This document shows positions 1 through 9,492 of a stretch of DNA of 64,000 nucleotides, one piece after another. Within the stretch, counting starts at the first letter, position 1. Every line of letters begins with the position of its first letter. A program made the translations under genes and the position numbers. Source of the stretch: Bacillus massilinigeriensis (lineage in GTDB: Bacteria > Bacillota > Bacilli > Bacillales > Cytobacillaceae). The notes below the pieces were generated by a model that did no database searches, had not been told where the DNA came from, and worked only from the letters and a program-made list of their open reading frames with translations. Location of the stretch: contig NZ_LT630337.1 of NCBI RefSeq assembly GCF_900117315.1, forward strand, positions 2,613,601 through 2,677,600, given 5' to 3'.

Positions 1-370
1 TAAATCTTAACGCTGCAGAATTCATACAATATCTTAGACCTGTTGGCTCAGGTCCATCATCAAATACATGCCCTAGATGCGAATCGGCTGTCTTTGATCG
101 GACCTCTGTGCGAATCATAAAATGACTTTTATCCTCTTTCTCAACAAGCTCCTCTTCATGTAGTGGCTTGGAAAAACTTGGCCATCCACAACCAGCATCG
201 AATTTATCCTTTGAGCTAAACAGTGGTTTTCCTGAAACGAGATCCACATATATACCTTCGCGAAATTCATTCCAATATTCATTGCGAAAGGGTGGTTCTG
301 TTCCGCTATTTTGCGTAACATGATATTGAATTTCAGTAAGTTGCTTTTTCAAATGATCCTTATCAGCCAT
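1..370 (-). CDS. msrB: Peptide-methionine (R)-S-oxide reductase MsrB, 3' end cut by window edge
   Basis: This enzyme reduces the R epimer of methionine sulfoxide in proteins, using thioredoxin. The first 123 codons are visible and the last few lie beyond base 1. Family landmarks are the DAGCGWPSF segment, the [13 protein letters not shown] segment holding the catalytic cysteine, and the NSAALRF stretch near the C-terminus. No CxxC zinc pairs are visible, as in the B. subtilis form. The ATG lies inside the 3' end of msrA (8-bp overlap), so the two are translationally coupled and cover both sulfoxide epimers. Known MsrB proteins are about 143 residues, so roughly 20 residues are missing here. 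Confidence 0.93.
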   Translation of the reverse strand, partial: MADKDHLKKQLTEIQYHVTQNSGTEPPFRNEYWNEFREGIYVDLVSGKPLFSSKDKFDAGCGWPSFSKPLHEEELVEKEDKSHFMIRTEVRSKTADSHLGHVFDDGPEPTGLRYCMNSAALRF

Positions 371-905
371 TTCTTTCACCCCAATATTTTTTAGTAAAGG
401 CCTCTCTCCCTGATCCCGTATGATAAGATTTATATCTTAAAGGATTTTTCTTATAAAAATGCTGGTGATAATCCTCCGCAGGAAAAAAGACTCCCGCTTG
501 AAGGATCTTGGTTGCGATTGGCTTTCTAAATATTCCGCTTTCTTCGAGTTTTTTCTTTGATTTTTCCGCTGCTTGCTTTTGATCCTCATTATGATAAAAA
601 ATGGCCGTTTGATAGGATGAACCTCTGTCGTAAAATTGACCCCCTTCATCCGTTGGATCAATTTGCTGCCAATATATTTCCAATAACCTTTCATATGAAA
701 AGAGTGTAGGGTCAAATGTAATTTGCACCGCTTCATAATGCCCTGTTTTATCAGAACAAACCTCTTCATAAGTAGGGTTTTCTTTATGTCCACCGGTGTA
801 GCCTGAAACCACTTTAATTATTCCAGGCTGCTCATCAAACGGCTTCACCATACACCAGAAGCATCCACCAGCAAATGTGGCTAATTCATAATTGTCCTCC
901 GTCAA
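363..905 (-). CDS. msrA: Peptide-methionine (S)-S-oxide reductase MsrA
   Basis: The protein reduces the S epimer of methionine sulfoxide. The signature GGCFWC, with the catalytic first cysteine, sits about 12 residues from the proposed start, followed by SGYTGG and the [11 protein letters not shown] segment typical of the family. I chose a TTG start at 905 because a GGAGGT Shine-Dalgarno sequence lies 9 bases upstream and the 180-residue product then matches the usual length. The frame stays open to a GTG at 947, which would add 14 glycine/tyrosine-rich residues not seen in relatives. It is the first gene of the msrA-msrB pair. Confidence 0.93.
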   Translation of the reverse strand: MTEDNYELATFAGGCFWCMVKPFDEQPGIIKVVSGYTGGHKENPTYEEVCSDKTGHYEAVQITFDPTLFSYERLLEIYWQQIDPTDEGGQFYDRGSSYQTAIFYHNEDQKQAAEKSKKKLEESGIFRKPIATKILQAGVFFPAEDYHQHFYKKNPLRYKSYHTGSGREAFTKKYWGERNG

Positions 906-1061
906 TTGATACGCACCTCCATAGTAATAACCTTTTGATATTCCCACTATAAATTATATGATAACAGTAGTAATTTTCAAAAAATCCAGCTTTACTAAAC
1001 CTCCATCAACTTTCATACATATGTAATATATTTCGTTTAATTATTAAAGAGAGGGATGTGT

Positions 1062-1676
1062 ATGAACAAAGAATTACCTCTATACGGAAAGATTCGTTTT
1101 TTTCATGCCGCTTCTAACAGAGACAAGGTTGATATATTTATAAACCGCTATCGAATCCTACAGAACCTCCCATTCAAAGAAGGAAGTCGTAATCTTTTCC
1201 TTCGCGCTGGAGTTTATCAAGTAGAAGTATATGAAACATCGAAACCATCCTTCCCCTTCATGAGGAAAATAATATTTATTAATCCAGGGAAGATATATAC
1301 GATCGCCTTATGTGAAGGAACGGAAGAAGTTGATCTCCTTCTCTTTGAACATTCGACAAAGGTTCCAATTGGTGAAACAAAATTCCGATTGATTCATCTT
1401 GCAAATAATCGTCAAGCTATTGACTTAAAGGCAACCTATGGAGACGTTGTTTTTTCAAATATTCATTTTAGTCAATCCACTAATTACTTGGGCCTAACCC
1501 CAATGATGGTTGATTTAGAAATAAGAAAGTCTGGAACAAAAAGGATCCTACTCCCACTGCCAAGGCTTTTATTTAAACCAAATCGAATCTATTCTATTTT
1601 TTTATTAGATTCTCAATTGGATGATACAAAATTTGAAGTACAAGTACTTGAGGATTACCGAGTCAGATTCCCATAA
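1062..1676 (+). CDS. DUF4397-type protein of unknown function
   Basis: The product (204 aa) has two copies of the repeat that defines DUF4397. Each opens with an R-[FL]-[FI]-H-[AL]-A pattern (RFFHAAS near residue 12 and RLIHLAN near residue 110) and continues with a VDIFIN or IDLKA strand, suggesting tandem beta-sandwich domains. No signal peptide or membrane segment is visible, unlike many secreted family members. The ATG at 1062 is preferred over the one at 1056 because the GAGAGGG ribosome site is then 6 bases away. It is transcribed divergently from msrA across a gap of about 150 bp. Function unknown. Confidence 0.7.
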   Translation: MNKELPLYGKIRFFHAASNRDKVDIFINRYRILQNLPFKEGSRNLFLRAGVYQVEVYETSKPSFPFMRKIIFINPGKIYTIALCEGTEEVDLLLFEHSTKVPIGETKFRLIHLANNRQAIDLKATYGDVVFSNIHFSQSTNYLGLTPMMVDLEIRKSGTKRILLPLPRLLFKPNRIYSIFLLDSQLDDTKFEVQVLEDYRVRFP

Positions 1677-1710
1677 GAGACATTTAAAGTAAGGAAAGGC
1701 ATACCAACAC

Positions 1711-2286
1711 TTATTTGATTGGTATGCCAAATGTTAAATTGATTTCATCATGAAGTAAATCAAATTTATTTACCTGTACTCGTAAATCGCTTTTTAGCTT
1801 CATATTTTGTAACGAAACATAAACCTGTTCCTCTTGAGGTTCAATAATTACCCAATCAGGTAGTTTATATTGTTGGGCAACAAATTTCAATACATAAGAT
1901 ACCGGTAAGTGCAGTTTTCCTATCGATATCGATTTTTGCTTAAGCAGTAAGTCTCCATTACTCAACGCCTGTGGCTCAAAGGTTAGCCTTAATTGAACAT
2001 CCTCTCCAAAAAAGCCAAGCGTTCCATAAAGCTCCACTTCATCCCTTAAATAAACCTCATAGTCAATAGCTCCTTTAGCTTCCTTTTTTATATAATAATT
2101 GATGACTTTATTTAAATCATCTTTATTGGTTTCGACTGGAAATGATACAAGACTTTGTTTTTTGGTATTCACCTTGACCTGTTGTTTAGAATCTGAAGGA
2201 ACCAAGACCATGATAATAAGAAAAAGGGTGATAGCAATATTTATCCCTAATAGTAGAAAGAAAAGCCCTTTCCAATGATTTCTCAT
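1711..2286 (-). CDS. ypmS: YpmS-family membrane-anchored protein
   Basis: The 191-residue product starts with a short basic segment and one hydrophobic helix (about residues 8-30), followed by an extracytoplasmic domain. This matches the size and layout of B. subtilis YpmS (DUF2140). The start at 2286 puts it 4 bp after the ypmR stop, so the two are probably co-translated. A longer frame to 2331 overlaps ypmR and is less likely. No catalytic motif is visible. Its constant pairing with the SGNH hydrolase YpmR suggests a shared cell-envelope role, but that is inference. Confidence 0.8.
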   Translation of the reverse strand: MRNHWKGLFFLLLGINIAITLFLIIMVLVPSDSKQQVKVNTKKQSLVSFPVETNKDDLNKVINYYIKKEAKGAIDYEVYLRDEVELYGTLGFFGEDVQLRLTFEPQALSNGDLLLKQKSISIGKLHLPVSYVLKFVAQQYKLPDWVIIEPQEEQVYVSLQNMKLKSDLRVQVNKFDLLHDEINLTFGIPIK

Positions 2287-2290
2287 TTCA

Positions 2291-3127
2291 TTAATATGCC
2301 TCACTTCTGGATGTGACTTTTTTATTAGCAATAACAGCTAAAGCTTGATCATCCAGCTGCTCATAGATACGATTTGCAATCAGTTCATAGCCTTTATCAT
2401 TGGGATGAAAGTAATCTTTATACAATAAATTTTCCTCGTTTTCCTGAAAAATATCATCAATTTCGACAAAAAAGGATTGATCAAATTCGGAAATAATCAT
2501 TCTACTCGTCTGATTCCAATCATTAAGGATTGTGTTCATTTCTTCAACATTCGAAAACCATTGACTAAAAGGATTGTATAATCCAATTAAAACAATGACT
2601 GCCTCTGAATTTTCGTTTCGAATCAATTCAATCACTTCACGAAGGTTTTTTTCATAAGTTACTTTTTCCTTATCAAAAGCTTGAATCTGAAGATTAGTCA
2701 GATTTTCCTTCACGACCTTCATAATGTCATTACCACCCATTGTAATAATAACCATATCTGATTCATGAATCGCTTCCTTCACTACAGGCTTAGCTAGCCT
2801 TTGTAAAATTTGTGAGCTGCGATTTCCCTTGACCCCGAAATTTGAGAAGGTGACCTTATTTATCCCTTTTTCTTTCTCAAGACTTTTCTCTAAGTAAGGC
2901 AAGTATCCACCGCTCTTTGTACTATCACCAATACCCTCAGTCAAGGAGTCACCAATAGACACAACCTTTAGATTTTGAGGTATAAAATCGTTTGGAATAG
3001 AAGATTTCCCACTTACCGTTGTTTCCTTAAATTGAATGAAATTTTCTTTATCAAGTAAATGACATCCATTTGTGAATGTTAATATAAAACCTACAGCAAG
3101 AAGAAAGGTGAATGTCTTTTTCATCAT
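2291..3127 (-). CDS. ypmR: SGNH/GDSL-type lipase-esterase lipoprotein YpmR
   Basis: This is a secreted SGNH-fold hydrolase. Block I is VVSIGDSLTEG with the nucleophilic serine, a glycine sits in the GVKGNRS segment, block III is IITMGGNDIM with the oxyanion-hole asparagine, and block V is DYFHPNDKGY with the catalytic Asp and His. The N-terminus is a signal peptide ending at a cysteine (TNGC), a weak lipobox suggesting lipid anchoring on the outer membrane face. The ATG at 3127 has an AGGTAGGTG ribosome site. The substrate is unknown; an acyl ester of an envelope polymer or lipid is plausible. Confidence 0.87.
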   Translation of the reverse strand: MMKKTFTFLLAVGFILTFTNGCHLLDKENFIQFKETTVSGKSSIPNDFIPQNLKVVSIGDSLTEGIGDSTKSGGYLPYLEKSLEKEKGINKVTFSNFGVKGNRSSQILQRLAKPVVKEAIHESDMVIITMGGNDIMKVVKENLTNLQIQAFDKEKVTYEKNLREVIELIRNENSEAVIVLIGLYNPFSQWFSNVEEMNTILNDWNQTSRMIISEFDQSFFVEIDDIFQENEENLLYKDYFHPNDKGYELIANRIYEQLDDQALAVIANKKVTSRSEAY

Positions 3128-3230
3128 TTTCACCTACCTTTACAAATATAAATATTATATCATCTGTGTTTCTATTCAATAGAGTGTAAATGATTCCAAA
3201 TGAGGGTAAAAAAATAGACCTATGGTAGGT

Positions 3231-3812
3231 CTATTGCAAAGCTTCAATATCATTCAAGATAATTTTAAATGGAATTTTATTAAGTCCAGTATAATATTTC
3301 ACTATGGTTCCGTTTTGATCGACTAAATAAAAATCCGTTCCATGAATGACTTGGTCTTCATTTTCTGGTTTTTTTACCATCGCTTTAAAATTTTCCATAG
3401 CAAATTTCTCGATACTTTCTTGGGAATAGCCTGTTAGGAAATGCCAATTTTTAAAATTAACACTAAAGCTTTCACCAAATTCTTTCAATTTTTCCGGTTT
3501 ATCAACCTCAGGGTCAACGCTAAATGATACAAATTCAATATTTTTAATGTTCTCGTCCTTAACCATTTGTTGCAGCTTTGCCATGTTAGAAGTCATCGGG
3601 AGACAAACATCGATACAAGTAGTAAAAATAAAATCTGCCACCCATACTTTTCCCTTTAAATCTTGAAGTCCAAATGGATTTCCATCTTGATCAGTATAAG
3701 AAAAGTCATCTTTAATCGGCCAATCTCTTTTATCCTTGATTTCCTTTTGGCCACATGCAGAAAGCAACATTGCCATCACGATCAAAATGCTTGCTAGTAT
3801 TCTAATTTTCAT
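3231..3812 (-). CDS. ypmQ: SCO1/SenC-type copper/thiol-redox lipoprotein YpmQ
   Basis: Sco proteins have a thioredoxin fold and help assemble the CuA centre of cytochrome oxidase or act as thiol oxidoreductases. The copper-binding motif CIDVC (CxxxC) is present, as is the conserved distal histidine in QVIHGTDFYLVD. A signal peptide ends in the lipobox LLSAC, so the protein is membrane-tethered outside. The start at 3812 has AGGTG 6 bases upstream. A CuA-type oxidase subunit II is encoded at the far end of this window, so a functional link is possible, although B. subtilis also has a separate Sco (YpmQ/BsSco) with this role. Confidence 0.88.
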   Translation of the reverse strand: MKIRILASILIVMAMLLSACGQKEIKDKRDWPIKDDFSYTDQDGNPFGLQDLKGKVWVADFIFTTCIDVCLPMTSNMAKLQQMVKDENIKNIEFVSFSVDPEVDKPEKLKEFGESFSVNFKNWHFLTGYSQESIEKFAMENFKAMVKKPENEDQVIHGTDFYLVDQNGTIVKYYTGLNKIPFKIILNDIEALQ

Positions 3813-3964
3813 CCGCTTCACCTGCATTCACTCTTGGGTTATATCGACAATAATTTTAACAAAGGATTAAGAAATTTAAAAGAAAAAGGTTTAACAAATA
3901 AGTGACAACAAGGAATCTATCTCTCTATCAACCATTAATTAACGGAGAAATTTCGGGTAATATC

Positions 3965-3999
3965 AAAAAAGGCTGTCCAGGAATGAGACAAGCCTTTGA
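3965..3999 (-). terminator. Intrinsic terminator after degV
   Basis: Read on the minus strand, an AGGCTTGTC...GGACAGCCT stem-loop is followed by TTTTTT, just downstream of the DegV stop. Confidence 0.7.
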
Positions 4000-4006
4000 T
4001 AGGATG

Positions 4007-4849
4007 TTATTCAAAATAATACATAAAGCCTATGGCACCTGCACCTGTATGGGTAGAAACAATTGGTGTTGTATAATCAATTTCAACCTTGTCATATCCA
4101 GTCATTTCAAAAATGAGGTTCTTTAACTTGTTGGCGAGCTCTTGCCCTTCAGCGTGTGCAATTCCAACCCCTTTTATAGTCTTCCCTTTGACATCCTCAG
4201 CAAATTGCTTAGCTAAATATTTTACTACTTGGGTGTGACTTCTAACAGAATGTACAGGGTTATAGACGCCCCCTTCAAGCGAAGCAATCGGTTTTATGTG
4301 TAATAACGAGCCGATTAATCCCTTTCCTTTGCCAATTCGCCCACCCTTAACCAAATTCTCTAAAGTATCAACCACAACGAAAAGTTTTGTTGCTGTTCTC
4401 ACTTCATTGATTCTTTCTATAATCTCTTCAGAAGATTTTCCATTGAGAGCCATCTTCGCTGCTTCAATAACCTGAAAGGATAGGGCCTTTGAAATAAATC
4501 TTGAATCAATTACTGTAACTTTTGCTTTCGACATTTGTGCCGCTGTTTCAGCTGATTGCACCGTTCCACTCATACCACCTGTCATATGAATAGAGATGAT
4601 TTCATATCCTTCATCTGCTAAACGATCATACAGCTCTAAAAACACTCCAGTAGGGGGCTGTGAGCTCTTGGGTAGTTCTGATGCCTGTCCCATTTTTTGG
4701 ATAAATTCTACTGGAGTAATATCTACCCGATCAACGTAGGTTACTCCATCTATATGAATAGATAATGGTACAACCTCAAGATCATACTTTTCAATTATCT
4801 CATTTGAAAGGTCTACGGTTGAGTCGGTTACTATCTTAATTTTCTTCAT
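4007..4849 (-). CDS. DegV family fatty-acid-binding protein
   Basis: DegV proteins bind fatty acids and act as FakB-type partners that present them to the FakA kinase. The 280-residue protein opens with the canonical IVTDSTVDL, has the SSQPPTG loop, the TGGMSGTVQSA phosphate/carboxylate-binding loop and ends with a THTGAGAIG motif. A second paralogue with its own lipid-binding pocket residues lies at 20045-20893. Several DegV copies with different chain specificity are common in Bacilli. It stands alone with its own terminator. I cannot tell which FakB-like specificity it has. Confidence 0.9.
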   Translation of the reverse strand: MKKIKIVTDSTVDLSNEIIEKYDLEVVPLSIHIDGVTYVDRVDITPVEFIQKMGQASELPKSSQPPTGVFLELYDRLADEGYEIISIHMTGGMSGTVQSAETAAQMSKAKVTVIDSRFISKALSFQVIEAAKMALNGKSSEEIIERINEVRTATKLFVVVDTLENLVKGGRIGKGKGLIGSLLHIKPIASLEGGVYNPVHSVRSHTQVVKYLAKQFAEDVKGKTIKGVGIAHAEGQELANKLKNLIFEMTGYDKVEIDYTTPIVSTHTGAGAIGFMYYFE

Positions 4850-4995
4850 TTCTTCACTTCACTTCCTAAAGTACATTAGCTATATTATACATGTATTTAC
4901 TTATCAAATTAAAGAAAAGAAATGACTGAATATCAACTATTTATTAATTTCTTATAGTTTTATTTATATTAAAATAAATTATTACATAACAGCCA

Positions 4996-5298
4996 TTAAT
5001 AAATAGGGAGCCAAACTATCCATAAAAGATGTGTAACAAAGACGATGGTATATAGAAATGCCGATATCCAGGATAATAAATGCAGCAAATTTGTTTGAGG
5101 CAAATTTTTATAGGAAATGAGTAAAAATAGTGAGAGGGATAATACCATTTTTATTGTTAAAAAAAGAATAGGATGTATTTGAAATAGATGATTCATCAAT
5201 GGGTTTTCTTCTTCAATAAGACTTTTCAACAAACCCAAATACGTTGCCAAGGAATCAAAAATATTTAAAAAGCCAACATAAAGTAATATTTTATTCAA
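4996..5298 (-). CDS. Small polytopic membrane protein, DUF5658-like
   Basis: The 100-residue product has three hydrophobic stretches (about residues 1-25, 43-63 and 72-98) and a FLNIFDSLATYLGL opening that resembles the DUF5658 family. No catalytic residues are evident. It lies between degV and the Tat genes with its own spacing, so operon membership is unclear. Function unknown. Confidence 0.6.
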   Translation of the reverse strand: MNKILLYVGFLNIFDSLATYLGLLKSLIEEENPLMNHLFQIHPILFLTIKMVLSLSLFLLISYKNLPQTNLLHLLSWISAFLYTIVFVTHLLWIVWLPIY

Positions 5299-5428
5299 TT
5301 CCTTTCACCACTTACAATCATACCCAAAAAGGGATTTGGAAATATTTCATTTATTATTTTTATCATCTCCTCATTCATTCTTTTTATGAGTATATTTCTC
5401 TTTTTTATACTTTATATCTCTTGTAATA

Positions 5429-5468
5429 CAAAAAAAGAAGCTATCAAAAACGACAGCTTTCTTTTTCA
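5429..5468 (-). terminator. Terminator after tatC
   Basis: AAAGAAAGCT...AGCTTCTTTTTTT on the minus strand forms a stem with a terminal T-run immediately after the tatC stop. Confidence 0.75.
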
Positions 5469-5471
5469 GTA

Positions 5472-6230
5472 TTATTTAGTTTCAGTTGCAAATTCGTCTT
5501 CTTCAAGCTCCCATTCCTTTTCCTTTTTTAACCTGCGCTTGTATACGATTTTTGACAAGTTAATACTAACTTCATATAGGAATAGTAGCGGAACTGTTAC
5601 CATAAAGTCAGACATAAATTCTGGTGGGGTAATGACAATTGCGATGATGACAAGAACAAAATACGCGTATTTTCTTATTTTTGTTAGAACATACGGATTA
5701 ATAATTCCCAGTGATGTTAAGAACATTACAACAACTGGTAATTCAAACAGCACTCCGAATGGTAAGGTCATATTCATTATAAATCGGAAATATTTTTCGG
5801 CGGTAAAATTTGTGACCATCATATCTCCGCCTAAATCAACTAAAAACTTTAAGACCATTGGGAAAATAACAAAATATCCAAAAGCAAGTCCCACGACAAA
5901 CAAAATAAACAATGCGGGAATATAAGATAATGTAATCTTCTTTTCGTGTGGTTTTAATGCAGGCTTTACAAACAACCAGATTTGTAAGGCTAAAATTGGG
6001 ATTGTTGCGGCAATCGCAATCACTGAAGCAATCATAAAATAAACCCAGATGATGTCACTAGGACCTAATACGATCAGCTTTACATCTAAATCCCTGACCA
6101 ACCAGCTATATATGTCCTTAACATAAATAAATCCAAGGACAAAAAATACAATAAAAGCAGCAACAGCAACTAAAATTCTATTTCGAAGCTCATCCAGGTG
6201 TTCAACCATATTTAACTCTTTATCTTCCAT
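5472..6230 (-). CDS. tatC: Twin-arginine translocase subunit TatC
   Basis: TatC is the receptor that recognises twin-arginine signal peptides. The 252-residue protein has the hallmark N-terminal segment MVEHLDELRNRI, six predicted membrane spans, and the conserved KPALKPHEKK loop between spans two and three. The ATG at 6230 has a GGGGAG ribosome site; upstream codons in frame lack one. It is the second gene of a tatA-tatC pair typical of the minimal Gram-positive Tat system. No Tat substrate gene such as phoD or efeB is adjacent, so its cargo must be encoded elsewhere. Confidence 0.95.
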   Translation of the reverse strand: MEDKELNMVEHLDELRNRILVAVAAFIVFFVLGFIYVKDIYSWLVRDLDVKLIVLGPSDIIWVYFMIASVIAIAATIPILALQIWLFVKPALKPHEKKITLSYIPALFILFVVGLAFGYFVIFPMVLKFLVDLGGDMMVTNFTAEKYFRFIMNMTLPFGVLFELPVVVMFLTSLGIINPYVLTKIRKYAYFVLVIIAIVITPPEFMSDFMVTVPLLFLYEVSINLSKIVYKRRLKKEKEWELEEDEFATETK

Positions 6231-6294
6231 AATTCTCCCCTGCCAATAATGCTCATGAATTGAAAGAAAAATAAGGTGTAAGATCACTCACACC

Positions 6295-6489
6295 TTATTT
6301 AGTCACATTCTTCTTTTCATCATCTAGTTCTTCAATTACGTCACTCGTTAATTCACGAGTAGATTTTTTAAATTCACGTAATGTTTGACCAAATGCACGA
6401 CCAATTTCCGGTAATTTCTTAGGTCCAAATATAATTAATGCTAGAATTAGTATTAATATTAAACCTGGAATTCCAATGTTCGAAAGCAT
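6295..6489 (-). CDS. tatA: Twin-arginine translocase pore subunit TatA
   Basis: TatA oligomers form the export passage. The 64-residue protein has one N-terminal membrane helix, the hinge [14 protein letters not shown], an amphipathic helix and a charged tail, which together define the TatA/E family. An AGGGGATG ribosome site precedes the ATG. It is followed by tatC after 64 bp, forming a two-gene operon. The roughly 200 bp upstream probably holds the promoter, though I did not find a convincing -35/-10 pair there. Confidence 0.95.
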   Translation of the reverse strand: MLSNIGIPGLILILILALIIFGPKKLPEIGRAFGQTLREFKKSTRELTSDVIEELDDEKKNVTK

Positions 6490-6693
6490 GTTGAAACATC
6501 CCCTTACTATTCATCTAATGAATCTAACATGATTATAGTACGTTTATCACCTATTGGGTAGTGAGATTGCACCAATGTTCATGAGATATTCACATCTAAC
6601 AGAAAATTCTATCTTTTATGAAAAACTTTTTATGTAATTGTGCAAAAAAACTACGGTAATAAAGTATCAAAATCATTTTAACATAAAGGAATA

Positions 6694-7962
6694 TTAAATC
6701 AACAAATTAAAAAGATTACTGTCCTTATTTATTTCTGTAAAGGCAAATTTCTTTCTTTCCATTCTAGCAATTAGGGAGCCATAATCCTCTTTGCTTTTTA
6801 GTTCTATTCCAACTAGTGCTGGTCCATTCTCTTTATTATTCTTTTTTGTATATTCAAAACGAGTAATATCATCATTCGGTCCAAGTACTTCATCAAGAAA
6901 TTCTCTTAATGCTCCTGCACGTTGTGGAAAATTAACAATAAAATAATGCAATAATCCTTCATACATTAAGGAGCGTTCTTTAATCTCCTGCATCCTACCG
7001 ATGTCATTATTGCCCCCACTTACAACACAAACAACAGTTTTTCCCTTGATCTCGTCTCGATAAAAATCAAGGGCTGCAATTGGCAATGCCCCTGCAGGCT
7101 CCGCTACGATGGCATGCTCATTATAAAGTTCTAAAATGGTTGTACATACCTTGCCTTCTGGTACTACTACTGTATCTTCCAAAAGCTCTGATAAAATGTC
7201 ATATGTCTTTTCCCCAACAATTTTTACTGCTGCCCCATCAACAAAACTGTCAATCTCTTCAAGAGGGGTAACTCCTCCTGATTCAATAGAGGTTTTCATT
7301 GAAGATGCTCCCTGTGGCTCTACACCAATCATCTTTGTATTTGGTGACACACTCTTCATATAAGTGCTTAATCCTGCCATCAAACCTCCGCCACCGATGC
7401 TCGCAAAGACAAAATCAATTGGCTCCTCACAATCATTTAAAATCTCAACAGCAGCTGTTCCTTGTCCAGCAATAACCATCTCATCATCAAATGGGTGAAT
7501 AAAGGAGGAACCTTCTTTTTTACAGTATGCTACCGCTTCGTTATAAGAATCATCAAATGTATCGCCAACTAGAATAATATCCACATACCCACGACCGAAC
7601 ATTTCCACCTGACGAATCTTTTGTTTAGGAGTAGTTGTTGGCATATAAATTTTACCCTTTACGGCTAAGTTTTTACATGCGTATGCTACACCTTGTGCAT
7701 GATTCCCTGCAGATGCACATACCACCCCATTTTTCAATGCTTCCTCGCCTAAAGATTTCATAAGATAATAAGCACCACGAAGCTTAAAGGATCTAACATG
7801 TTGTAAATCCTCTCTTTTTAAATACACGTTGCAGTCATATTTTTCAGACAATCTTTCGTTTTTTTGCAACGGTGTATGGGCAACGATATCTTTAAGCTGT
7901 TGGTATGCAATCATGACATCCTCTAATTGCACCCATTTCTTTTTCAATACCTTCTGTTCCAT
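6694..7962 (-). CDS. ilvA: Threonine dehydratase (threonine ammonia-lyase) IlvA
   Basis: IlvA deaminates threonine to 2-oxobutanoate, the first step to isoleucine. The PLP lysine lies in RSFKLRGAYY, the phosphate-binding glycine loop is SIGGGGLMAG, and SGGNND is also present. The C-terminal regulatory ACT-like domain (from about residue 330) starts at HYFIVNFPQRAGALREF, so isoleucine feedback control is expected. At 422 residues it matches the B. subtilis enzyme. It is monocistronic here, away from the ilv-leu operon, with no T-box visible in the short upstream gap. Confidence 0.95.
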   Translation of the reverse strand: MEQKVLKKKWVQLEDVMIAYQQLKDIVAHTPLQKNERLSEKYDCNVYLKREDLQHVRSFKLRGAYYLMKSLGEEALKNGVVCASAGNHAQGVAYACKNLAVKGKIYMPTTTPKQKIRQVEMFGRGYVDIILVGDTFDDSYNEAVAYCKKEGSSFIHPFDDEMVIAGQGTAAVEILNDCEEPIDFVFASIGGGGLMAGLSTYMKSVSPNTKMIGVEPQGASSMKTSIESGGVTPLEEIDSFVDGAAVKIVGEKTYDILSELLEDTVVVPEGKVCTTILELYNEHAIVAEPAGALPIAALDFYRDEIKGKTVVCVVSGGNNDIGRMQEIKERSLMYEGLLHYFIVNFPQRAGALREFLDEVLGPNDDITRFEYTKKNNKENGPALVGIELKSKEDYGSLIARMERKKFAFTEINKDSNLFNLLI

Positions 7963-8102
7963 ACCTTCACCCTCATTTCTACCCGTTATAATTCTGTCAT
8001 TATAACACTTTCATCGCCCATTACAATGAAATTTATTTAAATTTTATTATTTTTCTCTCAATTATATCAAACTATTTTTTATTTCATTTAAGAATCACTT
8101 CT

Positions 8103-8140
8103 AAATAAAAAAACGGGACTAATAAGGTTAGCCCGCTTCC
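8103..8140 (-). terminator. Terminator after plsC-type gene
   Basis: GCGGGCTAA...TTAGTCCCG stem followed by a T-run on the minus strand, directly downstream of the acyltransferase gene. Confidence 0.75.
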
Positions 8141-8174
8141 ATAGTTATCATTGATAAAATAATGAATAATCCAC

Positions 8175-8882
8175 TTATTTATTAGAAATAATTTGTTGAA
8201 CCTCTTTTGCTAATTCATTTAAGTCCTTATGTTTATGTATTTCTGCTTCAATAGGCTGGCAGATTGTAACGGTAATATTTGCTGGCTTGATTAATCTTCC
8301 ATTTCTTTCAAAAACTTCAGATGTTCCTTTAATTCTTACAGGAACAACCGGAACCTCTGCCCCCCTTGCTAGTCTAAAGCTCCCTGATTTAAATTCTCCA
8401 ATTGGCCCGCCTTTGCTTCTAGTACCTTCAGGGAAAACAAGTATGGAGTGACCCTTTTTGATGATATTAACGCCCTCTCGAATCGAACGAACGGCCTGTC
8501 TTGGATTGGCACGATCGAGAAAGACACAGTTAATTGCTTCCATCCAAGAAGAAATGATCGGTACCTTCTTAACCTCAATCTTGGATACAAATCCAAACGG
8601 CTTTTCAATAAAGCCAAGTAAAACGGGTATATCAAAATCACCTTCATGATTACACACAAAAACAACTGGACCATCAGGAATTAATTCTTGATTTTGAATC
8701 GTAATATTGGAACCTGTTATTCTCATAATGGTTCGTGACCATCTTTTCGGCATGTCATGAATCATCCTATCTCTTTCTGCAACAGGAACCTCTTTATTGA
8801 ATTTTTTCATTTTCGATAGAGTTGGTAGGCTATATATTAAATAACCACTCATATAAAAAAAGCAAGCTAGTAATCTAAGCAT
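8175..8882 (-). CDS. 1-acyl-sn-glycerol-3-phosphate acyltransferase family protein (YpkP-like)
   Basis: This family transfers an acyl chain to lysophosphatidic acid in phospholipid synthesis. Motif I, NHEGDFD, is an H-x4-D variant; motif III is FPEGTRSKGG; motif IV is VPVVPVRI. An N-terminal hydrophobic anchor (about residues 2-20) places it at the inner membrane face. The start at 8882 is chosen because GGAGG lies 7 bases upstream; codons up to 8906 are in frame but lack a site. In B. subtilis the orthologous locus (ypkP) also sits next to dfrA. Confidence 0.87.
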   Translation of the reverse strand: MLRLLACFFYMSGYLIYSLPTLSKMKKFNKEVPVAERDRMIHDMPKRWSRTIMRITGSNITIQNQELIPDGPVVFVCNHEGDFDIPVLLGFIEKPFGFVSKIEVKKVPIISSWMEAINCVFLDRANPRQAVRSIREGVNIIKKGHSILVFPEGTRSKGGPIGEFKSGSFRLARGAEVPVVPVRIKGTSEVFERNGRLIKPANITVTICQPIEAEIHKHKDLNELAKEVQQIISNK

Positions 8883-8960
8883 GTAAATCCTCCGGTAAGT
8901 ATCCAATGATTATTAATCTACTAAATTAATAATCATGAGCTGGGTTCTTCTTTAAAAGAG

Positions 8961-8994
8961 AATAAACAAGTCATTTTGACTTGACTTGTTTATT
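8961..8994 (-). terminator. Stem-loop after dfrA
   Basis: A 13-bp stem (AATAAACAAGTCA paired with TGACTTGTTTATT) lies just after the dfrA stop. On the minus strand it is followed by TTCTCTTTT, a weak but plausible terminator tail. Confidence 0.65.
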
Positions 8995-9006
8995 CATGGC
9001 ATTTAG

Positions 9007-9492
9007 TTATTTTTTCTCATAGACAAGAAATTCATAATCAAATGGATTTTTCTCATTCTTAATCCCTTTTTCGGAAGAGATTAATTTCCATTCATCCATT
9101 TTGATTTCAGGGAAAAAGGTATCTCCAGGAAAGGCTTCATGAATTTGTGTTAAATATAATCTGTCGGCAAAAGGAAGAACCTCCTTGAATATCTCAGCTC
9201 CGCCAATCACAAATACCTCATCATTTTGTGCTTTGTTAAATCGAAGTAATTCATCAACGGATGACATAATTTGACATCCGTCCATTTTGTAATCTTGGTT
9301 TCTTGTCATAATGATATTTTCTCTTCCAGGTAATGGGCGACCAATGGACTCATATGTTTTCCGTCCCATAATAATGGGATGGCCCATCGTTACTCTTTTA
9401 AAATATTTTAAGTCCTCAGGCAGATGCCAAGGAAGCTCGTTGTTTTTACCGATTACCCTATTCTCATCCATTGCCCATAATAAAGAAATCAA
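9007..9492 (-). CDS. dfrA: Dihydrofolate reductase
   Basis: DHFR reduces dihydrofolate to tetrahydrofolate with NADPH. The 161-residue protein has the Met20-loop segment [19 protein letters not shown] with the catalytic acidic residue, the [15 protein letters not shown] nucleotide-binding loop, and FVIGGAEIF. Its ATG overlaps the thyA stop codon by 4 bp (ATGA), so translation is coupled: ThyA makes dihydrofolate and DfrA recycles it. Family length and all core motifs are intact, so it is presumably trimethoprim-sensitive, although this cannot be told from sequence alone. Confidence 0.96.
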   Translation of the reverse strand: MISLLWAMDENRVIGKNNELPWHLPEDLKYFKRVTMGHPIIMGRKTYESIGRPLPGRENIIMTRNQDYKMDGCQIMSSVDELLRFNKAQNDEVFVIGGAEIFKEVLPFADRLYLTQIHEAFPGDTFFPEIKMDEWKLISSEKGIKNEKNPFDYEFLVYEKK